A DNA stretch of 64,000 nt from Macrocystis pyrifera (GCA_031763025.1 JASSKH010000010.1:9255427-9319426), one strand, 5' to 3'. Shown: positions 33,525-46,020, counted from the stretch's first letter. Made by a program: numbers and translations. Notes: generated by a model not told the origin, from the sequence alone.

Positions 33525-35304
33525 TTTTTTTATAAATTTTGAAATACGTCAGCTGTGAGTTCGACTGATTAAATAGTGTAGAAAAGGGTCAACCGACCAG
33601 AAAAACGCCCCGTGCGAACTTTTCGAGCGACCATTCATAAGAAGAGAGCGCATCGGTACGAATATCACTGCTTGCTGTGCTGCCTGCGCCCGTGTCTTCT
33701 GCATAGATCCTTACATTGCAGTTCGAAGCGCACATCCCCTACCCCAGCCAGCACCCCGGTCTAGTGTGATATCAAGCTCCGTGCGGTCGACGCCGTACGT
33801 ACATGTTCGTCTCTGAAGTCCCAGGAGGGTTATTGGCAACGTCATTAATATTACTATTAATAGTAGTGCGTAAAGAAGTAAACGGTAGTCTGGCGAGAGG
33901 TGTATTGGGGATGACACCTACGCTCCATTATATGTCGAGAATTCTGTGTTTTACTGCCGCTAATGTGTCCCAAGTATGGTACTAAATGCTGCTGCTGCGT
34001 GTAATATATATGGTTGTTGGGTGTTGGGTGTTGACACGGGAGGGGAGGGGCGAGCCCCCTCTCGTTTAGTTGTGTTGGGTAGCCTCTGGGTTCCAGGTTA
34101 CAGCCTGGTGTATATGATATCGTACGTGCCAGGTACACCTGGTTTGTGGATGATATAATATTTTAACAAATACATGCTATTATTAATAATAGGTTATGGT
34201 ATACACCAGTGGTACTGCTGTCTGCCATGGACAGGACGGGGAGCTCCCTCGAAATAGAGAACCGACGGGGCTTCTTGGGGGCTGCTGCTGCTGCTGCACT
34301 GCTCTCTCTGCTGTTGCTGCTTGTTTGACTGTTGATGTTTGTTGTGCAGGGTGTTTATTTAAGGTGGTTTCTTGAGCTGTGAGGTGAGGCAATCACAGCA
34401 GTTCTGCGGACCGGAAACGGATTGTTTTTTCATAGGGCGTGCGGAAATATTTGCTTTTTTTTCAAACAAAACTAAACAAAAAAGGAACAAAAACAATATA
34501 CATTGAAAAACTGCCCCTGTGGCCTAATAAATAATATATACATATTAATAGTACAAGTCAGTGGTGCCCAGGCATGCAGGGGGCACGCACATCAAGTCAT
34601 CAAAATCGGCAGCAGAAGCAGAGTTGCATCCAAAATTTCGTTTCAGAATGTTTCGGACATGTTTCACCATTTTCATTTGAACTTTAACGTATAATACGAA
34701 CTTTAAAAAAGACAGATCTCTGTGCTGCCACATGTCCACAGAGAGAGATACAGCAGGGGATACCCGAGTCGCACGTAGACAACCACTCTTTTTGCATGCA
34801 TGATAAAACAGCAGTACGAACGCACTCTGGTACCCAGCGAAAGACCTTCCGTTTTGACTTGTCGTTTCTTCACATGGATGAAACCAAAAAAAAAAAAAAT
34901 GTTGACTCTAATTTTTAAATCGAAAACAGACTATCACCGGAAATGTAAGAATCGTTTACATATTCATACTGAATGTCGAACGGTCCTTACATTTCCGTCC
35001 ACAGCAGGTTTGTAAACTAGACGCAAGGTGGTTGTGGTTTGGTGTTCTTGTATTCGGTGTTTTTGTGTTGTTGTGTGTTGAGTATAATGATGAGAGATAT
35101 CAGCAGCGCCATCGAATGAAAAAAAAATACGACGGAAGCCGAGTGAGGGCGCCGGCTATCGTACAAGCCCGCGACCGACACCAACCACGCCTAGGCAACA
35201 GCTTTCTCCTCCTCTGAGAGCGCGCAAGCAATCTGCTCGACGTATCGGACGCGTCTGCAACAAGCTGCCTGGCGGTGTGAAGCTGTGACCATCATCTCAC
35301 TCAC
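33525..35304. other. no recognised feature
   Basis: Short AT-rich and CTG-rich patches; TATTAATA words at 33853 and 34541. If the exon at 35305 is real, its gene would continue here, but I could not find a next exon. Confidence 0.35.
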
Positions 35305-35448
35305 CTGAAAAACGCTGCCATAGCCGATGATGTGATCCGGATTCTTCGAGCGCACGAGCCTTGGCATAAAAGGTTTCTTCGGCTTGAACGCCGTTGGCGG
35401 AGAGCCCATGCTCTGCCAGGGCTTCGAAACCTCCGAGGTGGGGATCAT
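35305..35448 (-). CDS. candidate first exon, unknown protein
   Basis: An ATG opens 48 codons that end in phase 0 at TTTTCAG-GTGAGTGAG, a consensus donor. The peptide (MIPTSEVSKPWQSMGSPPTA, later PFMPRLVRSKNPDHIIGYG) looks like an ordered, conserved N-terminus rather than chance sequence. Without splicing the frame runs on to a stop near 35191 (85 codons), which is an alternative. I do not recognise the family. Confidence 0.4.
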
Positions 35449-36724
35449 CGCTCCTTTTTAAGCACCAATCCGTTCAAGCCTGGACGCATGCAAGCGCCAG
35501 AAGCAGCTCCCTCCCTCCCTTTCTCCCTGTCTGCTGCGCGGTACGAGAGACCAGGACCGACAAAAATCCGGATGATGTTGATGATGAGGGGCGTACCTCA
35601 CGGGCTAAGAGGACACAATTAGTTGTCCGCCACAAAGAAGACCTGCGGTACGCGGGATCCCTGCGGCTATTACCAGCTCTAGCTAGACTGAGGTGGCGCC
35701 GGGCCCGCCCTGGGAGACCTTGCTACAAGCACGAGTTAAGCTGAGAAGGCTGCGCGCAGAAGGAGGTGGAGATGGGTGCCGATGTCGTTGACATAAAAAC
35801 AAATTTGGCTTCTTGTTTTTTTTTTCACCCTCGGGTGAAAAAAGAGGAAAACGCGAACAGCGAAAAAGTTTATATTTTGACGGTTTCACCCCCTTGCAAG
35901 GGCGTTCCTTACTTCGCGATACGGCGGTTTCACTTATTTACGGTTTCACATCGTCACAACCGACCACTCACTACCGATCAACCGATCACGTTTGATACAC
36001 TTCTGCTTCTCGACACAACTAGCTCACTGCACAGCGACAACACCGAAACACACATACATCAGACATGATTTTCGTCGCGTCGTATTATGTATCCAGTACC
36101 CAGTTGTAATGCAGGGCCCTCCTGGGCAAGCGCACTGCTGTGTATGTGGTGTTGTTATGAGATCATCAGTCACTAGTGACAGTTCCTTTCGTGGACTCGG
36201 TTGATCATCAGCGCTTTCAACGAAAACATTCGAATGCATTCGAATGCATTTCGTCGGCACACATGACATACATAGCCCGCAGACACTACATTAAGAAGAC
36301 TCTACACAGAAACTTAACAGCATCCCATCTCGTATCTATATCACACCAGCAACCGACTTTTAAAAGATTAACGACGATGAAGTATTTTCTGTGTGGGCTC
36401 GTCACGCCAACAACACGACGACGGTGCGTCACATTCGACATACGAGTATGCATATGTTCGGACGGCAACGCTGAGCAATAATGGGGGACGGGGGGGGCGT
36501 TGTTTCATGGACGGTAACGGTATCTAGACACAGCACGTACGTGTAACGGCGCACGGCGGTATATATATATGACAATGTGTGTCTGTGGAGTCTGGACGGG
36601 CGGCAATAATCGGAGAAGACACCCTACGAGTATTACGAGGAGAGTATTGAACAATATGATATAATGCCAGTACCAATTTTTTGTACGATAATTGGGGTGG
36701 CAGTGTGTGGTGTATATACACTAT
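35449..36724. other. no recognised feature
   Basis: Several overlapping open frames at 35330-35750 run over the candidate exon and are treated as shadows. No repeats of note. Confidence 0.35.
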
Positions 36725-36785
36725 TATAAGGCTTATATTGGGTGGGCAACTGGTGAACCTTTTACCAATACGAGTAGCCCAACGG
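36725..36785 (+). repeat. host repeat of the TRIM, left part
   Basis: TATAAGGCTTATATTGGGTG ... TAGCCCAACGG. It continues after the TRIM as ACTAAGACCTTAACA. An uninterrupted relative lies at 37930-38012. Confidence 0.6.
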
Positions 36786-37064
36786 TGTTAAGATATGGTC
36801 TTGTATGAGATTGAAAGCCCGGTAACTACCTGGGTTTAGTCACGGGGAACGTATTTGTAGTACTTGGAAGGCGTACCTTAGATGGAAAACCAGGGGGTTT
36901 TCCAGAGGAGCACGAGCTTGGTCTCAGTCTCCGCGTGCACGAAAGGAATAAAATTGCTCTTCTTCTATAGCTAAGCAAACAACACATGTGAGTACAATGT
37001 TTACCGACTTAAAAGGCAGACCTGTCCAGGGATACAAAGTGTCCCGTAACCCGGGATCTTAACA
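36786..37064. repeat. TRIM left LTR
   Basis: 279 bp, TGTTAAGATATGG to GGGATCTTAACA. Confidence 0.8.
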
Positions 37065-37429
37065 AGTGGCGTTGGGACGCGCTTCCAGAGTGGTGGACTG
37101 GGTATAGGTGGTTCTTGTCGCCCTCCTTGTTATTTTTCTTTTTGTTCCCGTACGCACTTTTCGCTTTTCCGTGCATCTTCCTCGCCCCCCCCCCCCGTGC
37201 GGGCGGTATGGCGATGACTTTCATCGACGATTTCTTCCTGCCCCTTAAGGCTAGGTCTTCCCTTTATTTATTTTTTTTACGTACTTTGCCGGCTTCGTTG
37301 CCTCGCCGTTCAGAGGTGTGGGAGTGGGTTTTGAGGAGCCGCATCTTCGACTCATGTTCTAGTTCGTGGAATCGGGGTTTCCACGAATTTCCCATAATTC
37401 TGCATATACGGCTCATCAGAGTGGGCTAG

Positions 37430-37708
37430 TGTTAAGATATGGTCTTGTATGAGATTGAAAGCCCGGTAACTACCTGGGTTTAGTCACGGGGAACGTATTT
37501 GTAGTACTTGGAAGGCGTATCTTAGATGGAAAACCAGGGGGTTTTCCAGAGGAGCACGAGCTTGGTCTCAGTCTCCGCGTGCACGAAAGGAATAAAACTG
37601 TTCTTCTTCTATAGCTAAGCAAACAACACATGTGAGTACAATGCTTACCGACTTAAAAGGCAGACCTGTCCAGGGATACAAAGTGTCCCGTAACCCGGGA
37701 TCTTAACA
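37430..37708. repeat. TRIM right LTR
   Basis: 279 bp; differs from the left LTR at about four positions (for example GTACCTTAG against GTATCTTAG). Confidence 0.8.
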
Positions 37709-37734
37709 ACGGACTAAGACCTTAACACATGGCA

Positions 37735-37795
37735 TCATCGGCCGGACACATGGATCGTTGGTCGTGAGTTCGAATCTCTCACGTCCACCATGAAG
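37735..37795 (+). other. tRNA-like 3' half
   Basis: GTGAGTTCGAATCTCTCAC forms a T arm with an intact B box and is followed by GTCCACC. No matching 5' half; probably the remnant of a tRNA-derived SINE. Confidence 0.4.
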
Positions 37796-37929
37796 AAATC
37801 TCTTTTTAAAGAAAAGTGCATTTCCTCATGTCAAGAATCTGAAAAATATTTGTGGATCCCTAGAAATTGGAACCGCGTGTCGGTGTCACGCGTCGACCCG
37901 TATATCCGGTTCGTTCCAGGGGGGGGGGA

Positions 37930-38012
37930 TGGTTATAAGGCTTAGATTGAGTAGGCGATTAGTTGACCTTTCACCAATAGCCCAACGGACTACCGGTAAG
38001 ACCTTAACATAT
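37930..38012 (+). repeat. empty-site paralogue of the TRIM target
   Basis: TATAAGGCTTAGATTGAGTA ... AATAGCCCAACGGACTACCG GTAAGACCTTAACA. It lines up with the sequence on both sides of the TRIM, apart from a small ACTACCGGT/ACTA difference. Confidence 0.7.
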
Positions 38013-38895
38013 CGTAGTGGAAGAAGAGCGAAAAAACGTTTGTTTGAGTTTTGTGGACAGGAAGCGTAACGGCACGCAACGGTGCACGGGGGACACACCG
38101 GGCGGTAGATTGAGAAAAGACGGCGAAACGTTTTAGTTCTGGAGGTATATATCTGCTACTATTATATGGATATGGTATACAAGTGCTTCGCATCGCGGTC
38201 GGTTCCGCCCGCTACGCTCGCTCGCGAGGAAGAATATTGGAACGGAACATACGGTCCATACAATTACGTGCTAACAGGCGATTTACTACTGCCAAGAGCT
38301 CCATGCTCCAACCAGGAAAATAACCCGAACGCCGCATGCCGTACGTACATGCATACCCCACGTACTCGTAGGGTACATACTTCCTTCTTTTGATATGCTA
38401 CAACTAGTATGTACGAAAAAGAGAAAGCACAGCACGGCAGAACAGCACCGCAAAAACAAAGAATTTCAGAAAGAAATTAAATCCCTGTCCCCTTTCATGT
38501 AGTTATTTTCTATCTGGTTGGAACACCTTTGCAACGGTCGGAAAGAAAAGAATCGACCAACAGAGCTTCTCTCTCAACCTCGTACGCCGCCCGCCCCTCT
38601 CGCGACCATCTCGCCACCGATTCGGTCCGGGTAAATCTGTCCTCCCTCTGCCACAGTGAGACCCGTCGCCCACCTCGTGTGAAACCCGATGCTCACCGCG
38701 GCCCTCGTTCGCCAGCTCGGCGATGTTGGTGCTAAGACTGCGTAGCTCTCTCTGTGAACTTCAGCTTGGTCGCAAAAATAGACCGCTTGAATTATATTTT
38801 TGCATTCCAAAACGACCCTTATGGCAAGTGTGGTCTGTTTTGCTACGTCTTCGGTACTTAAAGGCCTATTGAAAAGCATCGTCCCCTTGACTCAG

Positions 38896-39030
38896 AGGAC
38901 GAGCGGCTGACTACCGCGAAGGACGCAGGACTGGCGGCCGAGGAACGGGACAGTGCCCAAGCCCCCCCCCCCCCTCCCGACTACCTGGAGCTTAGACCTC
39001 CCTCTCGCGTTTAAAATATACCTGGTAGCC
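38896..39030 (+). CDS. weak candidate terminal exon, unknown
   Basis: After a fair acceptor (CCCCTTGACTCAG) a frame reads DERLTTAKDAGLAAEERDSA then QAPPPP. A C13 run follows, beyond which another frame gives DYLELRPPSRV and a stop. It looks coding-like, but depends on the homopolymer length and has no partner exon. Confidence 0.25.
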
Positions 39031-40799
39031 GGTTCCACACGAGGAGGCCAGACAGAGCCCATTCATGCTTCCCTCGCGTCTCGATGGACACGCGACACCT
39101 AGCCACGAAAACGGCGACCGCGCTCCGTCGAACCCCCCCCTCTACCCGCCAGCACCCGCTGACACCCGCGATGGCGCCGGGTCCGCCCGCGGTGCCGTGC
39201 TCTGAGTGCACGAATCCACACGAACCAAAAAAAAGAAGAAAGTAAAAAAACTGAAAGTGCCATTTGTTTTATAGACAACAAAGAACCGCTGGAAGGTCCG
39301 GCAAGTAGTAGAAGGAGGCGGTGTCCAAGTGGGAGCTCTGAGAGGCCAGGGATGTACTTAACCAAGCACGCTCAGAGATAAATATATCTGTAAATAGGTT
39401 TATTCCTTGAAATCCCTGTAAACGCCGGTAAATATATCTGATATTATATAACTGGTAGGTACGTATTGGGGTCGTATGTCGTATTACCTGGGAGGCGTAA
39501 CGGTATACAAGTAGCGGCACACGGTGGCACAGCGATACACACATATAGCGGTATAAGAACGGTACGTAAATAAGCCTATTATCTAGGCGACTGGACGGTA
39601 TAACCGATGGATACCTAAGACGCCATTACTACTATATTTTAAAGGAGACCGCGGTCTTTTTGGGCGCGTTTGCTATGTTGCTACCATTACTGCAGCAATG
39701 TACATAAACACTACTTGTCCCCGAAACGAGAGGACAACTCTGAAGGGGATAAGGCCTCTTTTGACCTAAATAATGCTATCTGGTAGGTTTTTAGTTTTTA
39801 GCGTGTGAGGGTGATCTGTCAATCAAGGAGTCGGACCGAGCGGTCCCCTACGTATGGTATGCACACTTAGCGTATACGATGTGCCTGCTGGCACTATTAT
39901 TATTTTTTAAGGGGGCGGTAATTGTTTTGTTTTGAACCTTGCATTATATTATTGCATCTATCGTTGCAACGAAACGGCACACGGTGGTATACAGATAATA
40001 TGGTACGATTGGAACAAGCGTGACACCTCGTCAGATGGAATGGTTGGTGTCTGGACGGTATAGACGAAGACGACGGCGGGTATACATAGTTTGTTATGTA
40101 CGGTATATGTAGGTGATAGTTGAATAAGCATGATGCTGGCACTCCGCGGCAGCGATGTGTATACGTTTACGGCCGCGTCAAAAAAAAAAAACAAGCACCG
40201 GTCACGGATGTACGGCCGGCTTAAAGCACACTACAAGTTAAATCCCACCGGTGAATACGTAGCTAATAGTATAAAGTTACAGCGAGAGTCCGCTACGGCG
40301 ATTTTCACGAAAACCACCGTCCGTTACTCCCCTAAAATGCCGTCGATAGACATTAGACATGATTTCTCGGCAGTTCGTTTCTTACGTGTTATGTCTGATA
40401 TCTCGACCTGGACAGCAATCAAAGACGAGTGCGATGGACAGCAATCAAAGACGGCGACAACGACGACGGACTCGTTTTGTTTTTCGTACGGTCACGGCGA
40501 CGGCACGCCGAGGAGAGTAGCACGTATCACAGGAACATATATGGCGGCAACCACGGTCAGTGATACTATCACGGCAATACATACGGTAATAATACCACGT
40601 TGGGATCAGATCGTCTGATGGGGTCTGATGGCTACCGGATATGTGTGCATGCCTGAGCCAGCTATGTTTTATGATATTATACAAGCAGGCGTTACCGTTT
40701 GTTTCCACGTGACGTTGATGCGCGAGTATCATATCATATCTAACGGATGAGACTCGGGGGGTGTCTTTGGGGTTTTAGGAGGTTTTTTGTGCACCAATT
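39031..40799. other. no recognised gene
   Basis: A MITE-B fragment at 39705-39752. The 162-codon open frame at 40130-40618 (plus) shows no domain or coding-like composition and is not called. Confidence 0.4.
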
Positions 40800-40905
40800 G
40801 GTTTGGGATGTCGTTTTTCAACGAGTCTTCGTTTTTTTTTTTTTTCCTTTTTTTCGCGACGGACACGCCTTAAGACACATTGCCGGATGATGTAAGGCGT
40901 CGTAA
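40800..40905 (+). repeat. repeat J copy 1
   Basis: GGGATGTCGTTTTTCAACGA, GTCTTCGTTTTTTTTTTT and TAAGACACATTGCCGGATGA match 42640-42745. Confidence 0.6.
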
Positions 40906-41639
40906 TCATTTATATTGTATCATATGTACGAGTATACGGTATACCAGACGGTCGGGTAGAATATCGCAGTCGCGTGGAGACTGGCTCTTTCCTTTGGGTT
41001 GTTTTCCGTTTGTTTGCAATATATGATACTCTCCTTGAATCTTGGTGGCATAACGTGACCGCGAACAATCCTCGTAACTATCACGTACGGGTAAAAGCAA
41101 TGCACAGCTCTGAAGCGGCCCTGATTTATGACGCGAAGATCGCAATAGCGACAACTATCACATATGCATAAATACCAGGTAACTTGGTGCTAAAGTTACT
41201 ATTATTGGTATAACTGCAACCAAGCGCATCGTGACTTTGAGGAGACACAACAGCCAGTCTGCTAAACAACGCACACCGAAAAACAGAAGGAGTTGGAAGG
41301 TAAACAGGCAAAACCTACGGTAGGGCGGAGTTCCTAAATATCACCATGTCAGGTACAGCAGTATTACGGGGAGGGTTCAACGGTCGTTGTAGTATACCAG
41401 GTATTGCTCCATGATGTAAAACCGAAATAGCGAAATTTCCCTTGAAGAATCGTCCTGTGGACCCACTGGTAGCATGCAGGGGGGGCTCACCGACATATAT
41501 ATGTATATATATGTATATATATATACATCATTCACGAGGAACGCATGTAAAACAACGCGGCCAAAGTACCGCGCAGCTTGCAAAGGTGGGTTCCGGCGAT
41601 TCATTTGTCGGCCGGACTCAGGACTGTGACGTGCTTGCA

Positions 41640-41762
41640 AATAATTTAGTCAAAAGCACAGAGGAAGGAGAGGCTCCAACGTGACGTCCAACGTATTAAA
41701 AATTTAGTAAAAAACACAGTAGAAGGAGATGCCTTAACGTGACGTCCTACGTATTGTACGCA
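41640..41762 (+). repeat. 60-bp tandem duplication
   Basis: AATTTAGT-AAA-CACAG-GAAGGAGA-GC-AACGTGACGTCC-ACGTATT appears twice in a row. Confidence 0.65.
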
Positions 41763-42116
41763 TGGTGGGCATAAGTAGTACCAGGTGAAGTCACGGCTGC
41801 GTGGATTGGTTTTCCTTGGTTTTCTTCGTCCAGGGGATGTTTTGCGAGAGATATTTTGCTCACCATCACCTTCCAGTTGAGCAAATCAGTCAACACTGGC
41901 TTGGGGTCACGACACCATCTTGTTCTTCTCCTCTATTGAAGCTTCTGGCACAAGTCACCTAGCGGTGACTACGTGTTTGCCTCGAACATCGACTGTGTAT
42001 TGACCGGCCATACGCAATCGAGTCTCGACGTACATACCAACTACGCCCTGGTACACACGACACACGTCAATCGCCATACCTGATACGATCAACGTTGAAG
42101 CTTCTGTAGTCCAAAA

Positions 42117-42212
42117 GACTACTGTAGTACAGTAGTCTACTCTAGTCCACTGGGTTTCCTTTTTACTATAGTAGTCTACTCTAGAGAGTCCACTGGGTTT
42201 CCTTTTTTTTGG
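42117..42212 (+). repeat. tandem duplication with GTAGTCTACTCTAG palindromes
   Basis: AGTAGTCTACTCTAG ... AGTCCACTGGGTTTCC appears twice. The first copy is preceded by the near-perfect palindrome AGACTACTGTAGTACAGTAG-TCT. Confidence 0.6.
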
Positions 42213-42639
42213 TCTTCTTTATTCGGGGAGTATAAACGAATGAGCGACGTTGAAGCTTATCCTAAGCAATGTCAGACGGCAGAAGCAACAACAGAAGAGC
42301 ATTACAACCATGTTGACTATACCCATGGTTTTATTTTTTGCTGAGGGATTTTAGCCGGATGTTAGTGAGAGATCGACGTTTTCGTTCACGGCGGACACTA
42401 TTGGAAGACAAATTAACACAATAAAATAATTAGCTTTCACGGTGCTGAGGGCTCGCCAGTTAAAAACACCCAATCAGAGGTGGAATCATTGTCATCGCAC
42501 CAACCTTGGCACCACTCAGTCAGCGCAGACTGAGTCGAGTAGTACGTTATCCCTTCTGATCAATAACCTTGACCATAGATAGGCTAGAATATACCTAGAG
42601 GGGTTTAATGTAGCTCTCGCCGCTGGACACGATCTCACG

Positions 42640-42745
42640 TCTGTGTGGTATGTCGTTTTTTCGACGGGTCTTCGTTTTCGGTTTATTTTTTGTTTTTTTT
42701 GTGCAATTGACACACCCTAAGACACATCGTCGGATGACATAACAC
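42640..42745 (+). repeat. repeat J copy 2
   Basis: TATGTCGTTTTTTCGACGGG, GTCTTCGTTTT and AAGACACATCGTCGGATGAC. Confidence 0.6.
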
Positions 42746-44114
42746 GCATAGCAAAAACAATAGCCGTAAGTTATCAGCGTCCCCAAAACTGCGAGCCTGA
42801 GGTCCTTGTGATGTACAGCAGTAGGTTAGTTAATATTCTTGGGGCCATACACTATAGTACTATTGAAAGCTGTATTCACGGGCAGGATGTCGAACGCAGC
42901 AGAGTCTTGTGGGCGGCACCTGCCGGCGTTTCCGCGACGACGAAAAATATACTGAAACGCCCCCGCCCGCCTCACATAGACACATCCTTCAGGCGAAAAG
43001 GCGAAGCCATGCTAGATTTACCCCTCCGTGTGAGCGAATTCTGCGATTCGCACAAGACGTAATTATTGCTGTGTCCATCGTGTTTAACTACCGGTATATT
43101 TTCTTTTAGAGCTGCACCCACGTTCCTGGGACGAACTACTTGTTAGAAGTGTGGAGGAAGTTTTTTTAATGGGGTCGGATCTGGAGGTTTTCAAGCCCTC
43201 ACGAGTCTGGTCGGGTCAAGTCACCCTTACCCGACCCGACCCGGTCTAGCCCGCGAGGTTTGACCTGAACCGTGATCAGCCCCGGTTTCATTTTTGAGTT
43301 TTGAGAGGGTTAAGGTCACTCCCTCAGCATCGAAGCCTTCTTTCACATCCACGAAACCGACCTGTGTGCTCATAGGCGAGGCACACCACCAGCATCGACC
43401 CACATTCTGCAAACAACAGCCCGGCCTGTATGCCTGCAGATGAGGTTTTCTACGATAAACCGCCATCATCAATCTAAATCTGCTGCCAGTCCAGCCTCTT
43501 ATGCTCGTTTATAGATGAGGCGAACCGTTTTTAACCAGTATAACCCCGCCACGAGACTCATCTGTGCGAGACAGGTGGGGTGTATTATCAAAATCATCAT
43601 CACCGCCATCATCATCAATCTAACTCCACCCGCCAATCAAACTCACAGCAGTAGGTATGTACTGTGGGCGAGGCATACCGTCATCCTCAACTTAATAACT
43701 CCACCACCAGCCCGACGACCTACATTAAGCCCGCGCACTGTCATCAACCTGATTCCGCCGCCAGTCCAACATATAGTATGTTCATAGGTGCGGTCTACCA
43801 CCATGATGAGCCTCTACCCATCACCGTTATTTTCTGACTCGATGCTCCTGTACCGTCTACCCTCAAATCCCAAGCCGCGTCCAGGCTCCACCCCCACGCC
43901 ATCGTGGACACGATTTTTGTCAATGCTCACTACGTACCTGATACGTACATGAGTTGTTTTGTTCACTCCGTTACATATTCATGGATGGGGCACCACCAAC
44001 CTAACCTAAACGTATGTCGATAGGCGAGGCACACGGTCATCAACCCAACCCCCTAGCACCATAAGGCACACCTTCGTCAGCTTAATACCTCCACCAGCTG
44101 CCCAATCTGCACTA

Positions 44115-44220
44115 TTACGGGGGACCATAGTAAATAGGACAATGTATTCTTAGTAAAAACAGGGGAATGTAAAGGCTTTTGTGCGTAACCTTAGGTCCTA
44201 TTTACCATGGTCTCCCGTAA
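44115..44220 (+). mobile_element. MITE-A copy 19
   Basis: AC-TA left, TA-CT right flank; the centre has AATGTATTCTTAG instead of AAATATTGTTAG. Confidence 0.8.
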
Positions 44221-44474
44221 TACTGTTAGTGGAACACGCCACCACCATTAACATAGCCGCCCCGCGATACCAGGTATTAAATTAGGAGATACCGATAGGC
44301 GAGAAGCAATGCAACCAACCTAAGTACACCACCATTCCGATCCATACTATCACGGCAAGAGGTGGAATATCATAATGCTATGTGCACGGGCCTCTCCGCC
44401 ACCGCAAGAGCCGTGGGCCATCGTATGGCGGCAGCGTTACTTATACGATTTTTAGCCCTGGGTGTTACACCTGA

Positions 44475-44560
44475 GGTCCAGTGTTGACAGAGTGCCCCGG
44501 ATTGTGCTTTTCGCTAGGCATGCACCGTATCCACTGAGCTATCAGTCAGCGCTGACTCAC
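44475..44560 (-). repeat. repeat G fragment
   Basis: CCCCGGATTGTGCTTTTCGC ... CCACTGAGCTATCAGTCAGC resembles the tRNA-like head at 52015-52090. Confidence 0.45.
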
Positions 44561-45258
44561 AGGCAAGTGATTATAGTGCATATCTGACGGACTATGTTCG
44601 GAACACCGTCATCAACTCAACTCGGAATCATCAGCCGGGCCTATGTGCAATGTAAATGTTCACAGACGTGGCAACTCATCACCTAACTCAGCTCCGCCAT
44701 TCGTAACTTTCGACAGGTTGATACGTAGGCGAGGCATATCGCCCTAATCTAAACCTAACCCCACCACCAGCCTGGCCTATATCATGGGCATAAATTAGGC
44801 ATATCGGCCGTTAACTTAACTCAACCACCAGCCCAAATTAATACCCTTTTGAAATAGGCGGGGGAACGCAATCATCATCAGCATGACCCCGCCACCAACT
44901 TAACTTATAGCAAGGCGGGGCGTACACCGCCACCAACGTAAAACACCCCACCAGCAGTCCGATCCATGACAATCTGTTCGAACCATTTTCACGGTTTCAT
45001 GATTCCTTTTTGGCGGGGCTCCAAGTCATCGTCAACCTATCAAAAACTCCACAACCAATCAAAGAAACACACCAGGTACCAGGTACGATACAGGGTACAT
45101 ATAGTATGCGACAGCAGTCAAGAATATCTTTTTCCGGCTAAGGTTCGCGGTTTATTCTGATGTCCACGTTGAGCACGCAGGCTCTCAAATTCTATTATAC
45201 AGGGTTTGGAGCGGCGTCCTCGCTGAGCACAAAATGCCTGGCTATCAGTTCCTAACAA

Positions 45259-45364
45259 ATACGGGAGACCATAGTAAATAGGACCTGCAGTACGTACAAA
45301 ATCTTATACATTTACCTATTTTTACTAAAGATATTTGGTCCTGTTTACTATGGTCCCCCGTATA
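45259..45364 (-). mobile_element. MITE-A copy 20
   Basis: Left end ATACGGGAGACC; right end CCCCCGTATAATA carries an extra TA. Confidence 0.75.
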
Positions 45365-45424
45365 ATACCAAATTCTCAACACATGTCGCGTACTGTACCG
45401 TTGAGATTTTAGGTCAGTTTTCAG

Positions 45425-45650
45425 TACCGAAATAAGTGCGTTGAATTCGCACAGGATTGCGACCATTTGTTAACGCTCTTTTTTTTCTCGACAGCGGTAA
45501 CGAGGGTGCCACGAAAACTCGAACGGTGTGTATTTGTTTTCGGAAGAAGGCTCTCGACCAGGTCTTTCCTTAAGACACTTCGTTCGGTTTGTATGGGCAC
45601 CCTTTCTTCCAGTTCAGGAAAAATCGAGGGCTGAAAACGATCGCACCCAT
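45425..45650 (+). repeat. repeat M copy 3
   Basis: GTTTTCGGAAGAAGGCTCTC, TCTTTCCTTAAGACACTTCG and GGAAAAATCGAGGGCTGAAA. Confidence 0.6.
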
Positions 45651-45776
45651 GTGCATATATACGTGGAAGCCCATGCCGCAAAAGTATCGGAGGGCAAACA
45701 CAATAATAATTGTAACCATAATAACAATGACAACAAAAACAATATGAACAATACATAATACAATATGCACAAGGTT

Positions 45777-46008
45777 TATGGCCTCTGCCAGATGATATCA
45801 GCAAGAGGGCTTCCAGCGAGGGACTCCACCAGTCTCGCTGGCCTCGCACTCAGTAAGTCTTGTTCTTAGAGCTTGTATTATCACGGAGTGATCCTCATCG
45901 GACCACGAGCCAGGTGGCTAGGGGACATCACACAGGATCCCCGGCCACTGCTCCACTCACACATGCGATTACACTGAAACCTCCACGGCTTGGTATCTTT
46001 TGGCTACA
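45777..46008 (-). repeat. 3' LTR
   Basis: 231-232 bp, identical by eye to 51304-51535. Read on the element's strand it runs TGTAGCCAAAAG to GAGGCCATA. Confidence 0.9.
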
Positions 46009-46020
46009 GCACCCCCAAAG
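46009..46020 (-). other. polypurine tract of the retrotransposon
   Basis: CTTTGGGGGTGC on the element's strand, directly next to the 3' LTR, where plus-strand DNA synthesis would be primed. Confidence 0.55.

Larger units (their letters stand above)
36786..37708. mobile_element. TRIM-like mini LTR retroelement
   Basis: Two 279-bp direct repeats (36786-37064 and 37430-37708) that begin TGTTAAGAT and end ATCTTAACA, as LTRs do (TG...CA with short inverted ends). I see about four differences between them. The 365-bp interior has no coding capacity. TGGCGTTGGGACGCG begins two bases inside the left LTR, where a primer binding site is expected. The flanks share ACGG (AACGG if the last LTR base is counted in the target site), a 4-5-bp duplication. 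The paralogous empty site carries one copy. Mobilisation must use enzymes from another LTR element. Confidence 0.8.
43320..45060 (+). repeat. degenerate tandem array, about 1.7 kb
   Basis: About 17 units of 70-110 bp. Each holds a block like ATAGGCGAGGCACACCGTCA, then TCAACCTAACTCCACCACCA and GCCCGACCTA. Divergence is high, the period is irregular, and MITE-A copy 19 is inserted in it. Behaves like an old satellite, not a gene. Confidence 0.65.

Noticed and set aside
40130-40618. A 162-codon plus-strand frame
   Set aside because: No recognisable domain, no initiation or splice context, composition close to random.
41361-41400. Possible MITE-A (ATTACGGGGAGGG at 41362)
   Set aside because: Only one end-like sequence; no centre or second end follows.
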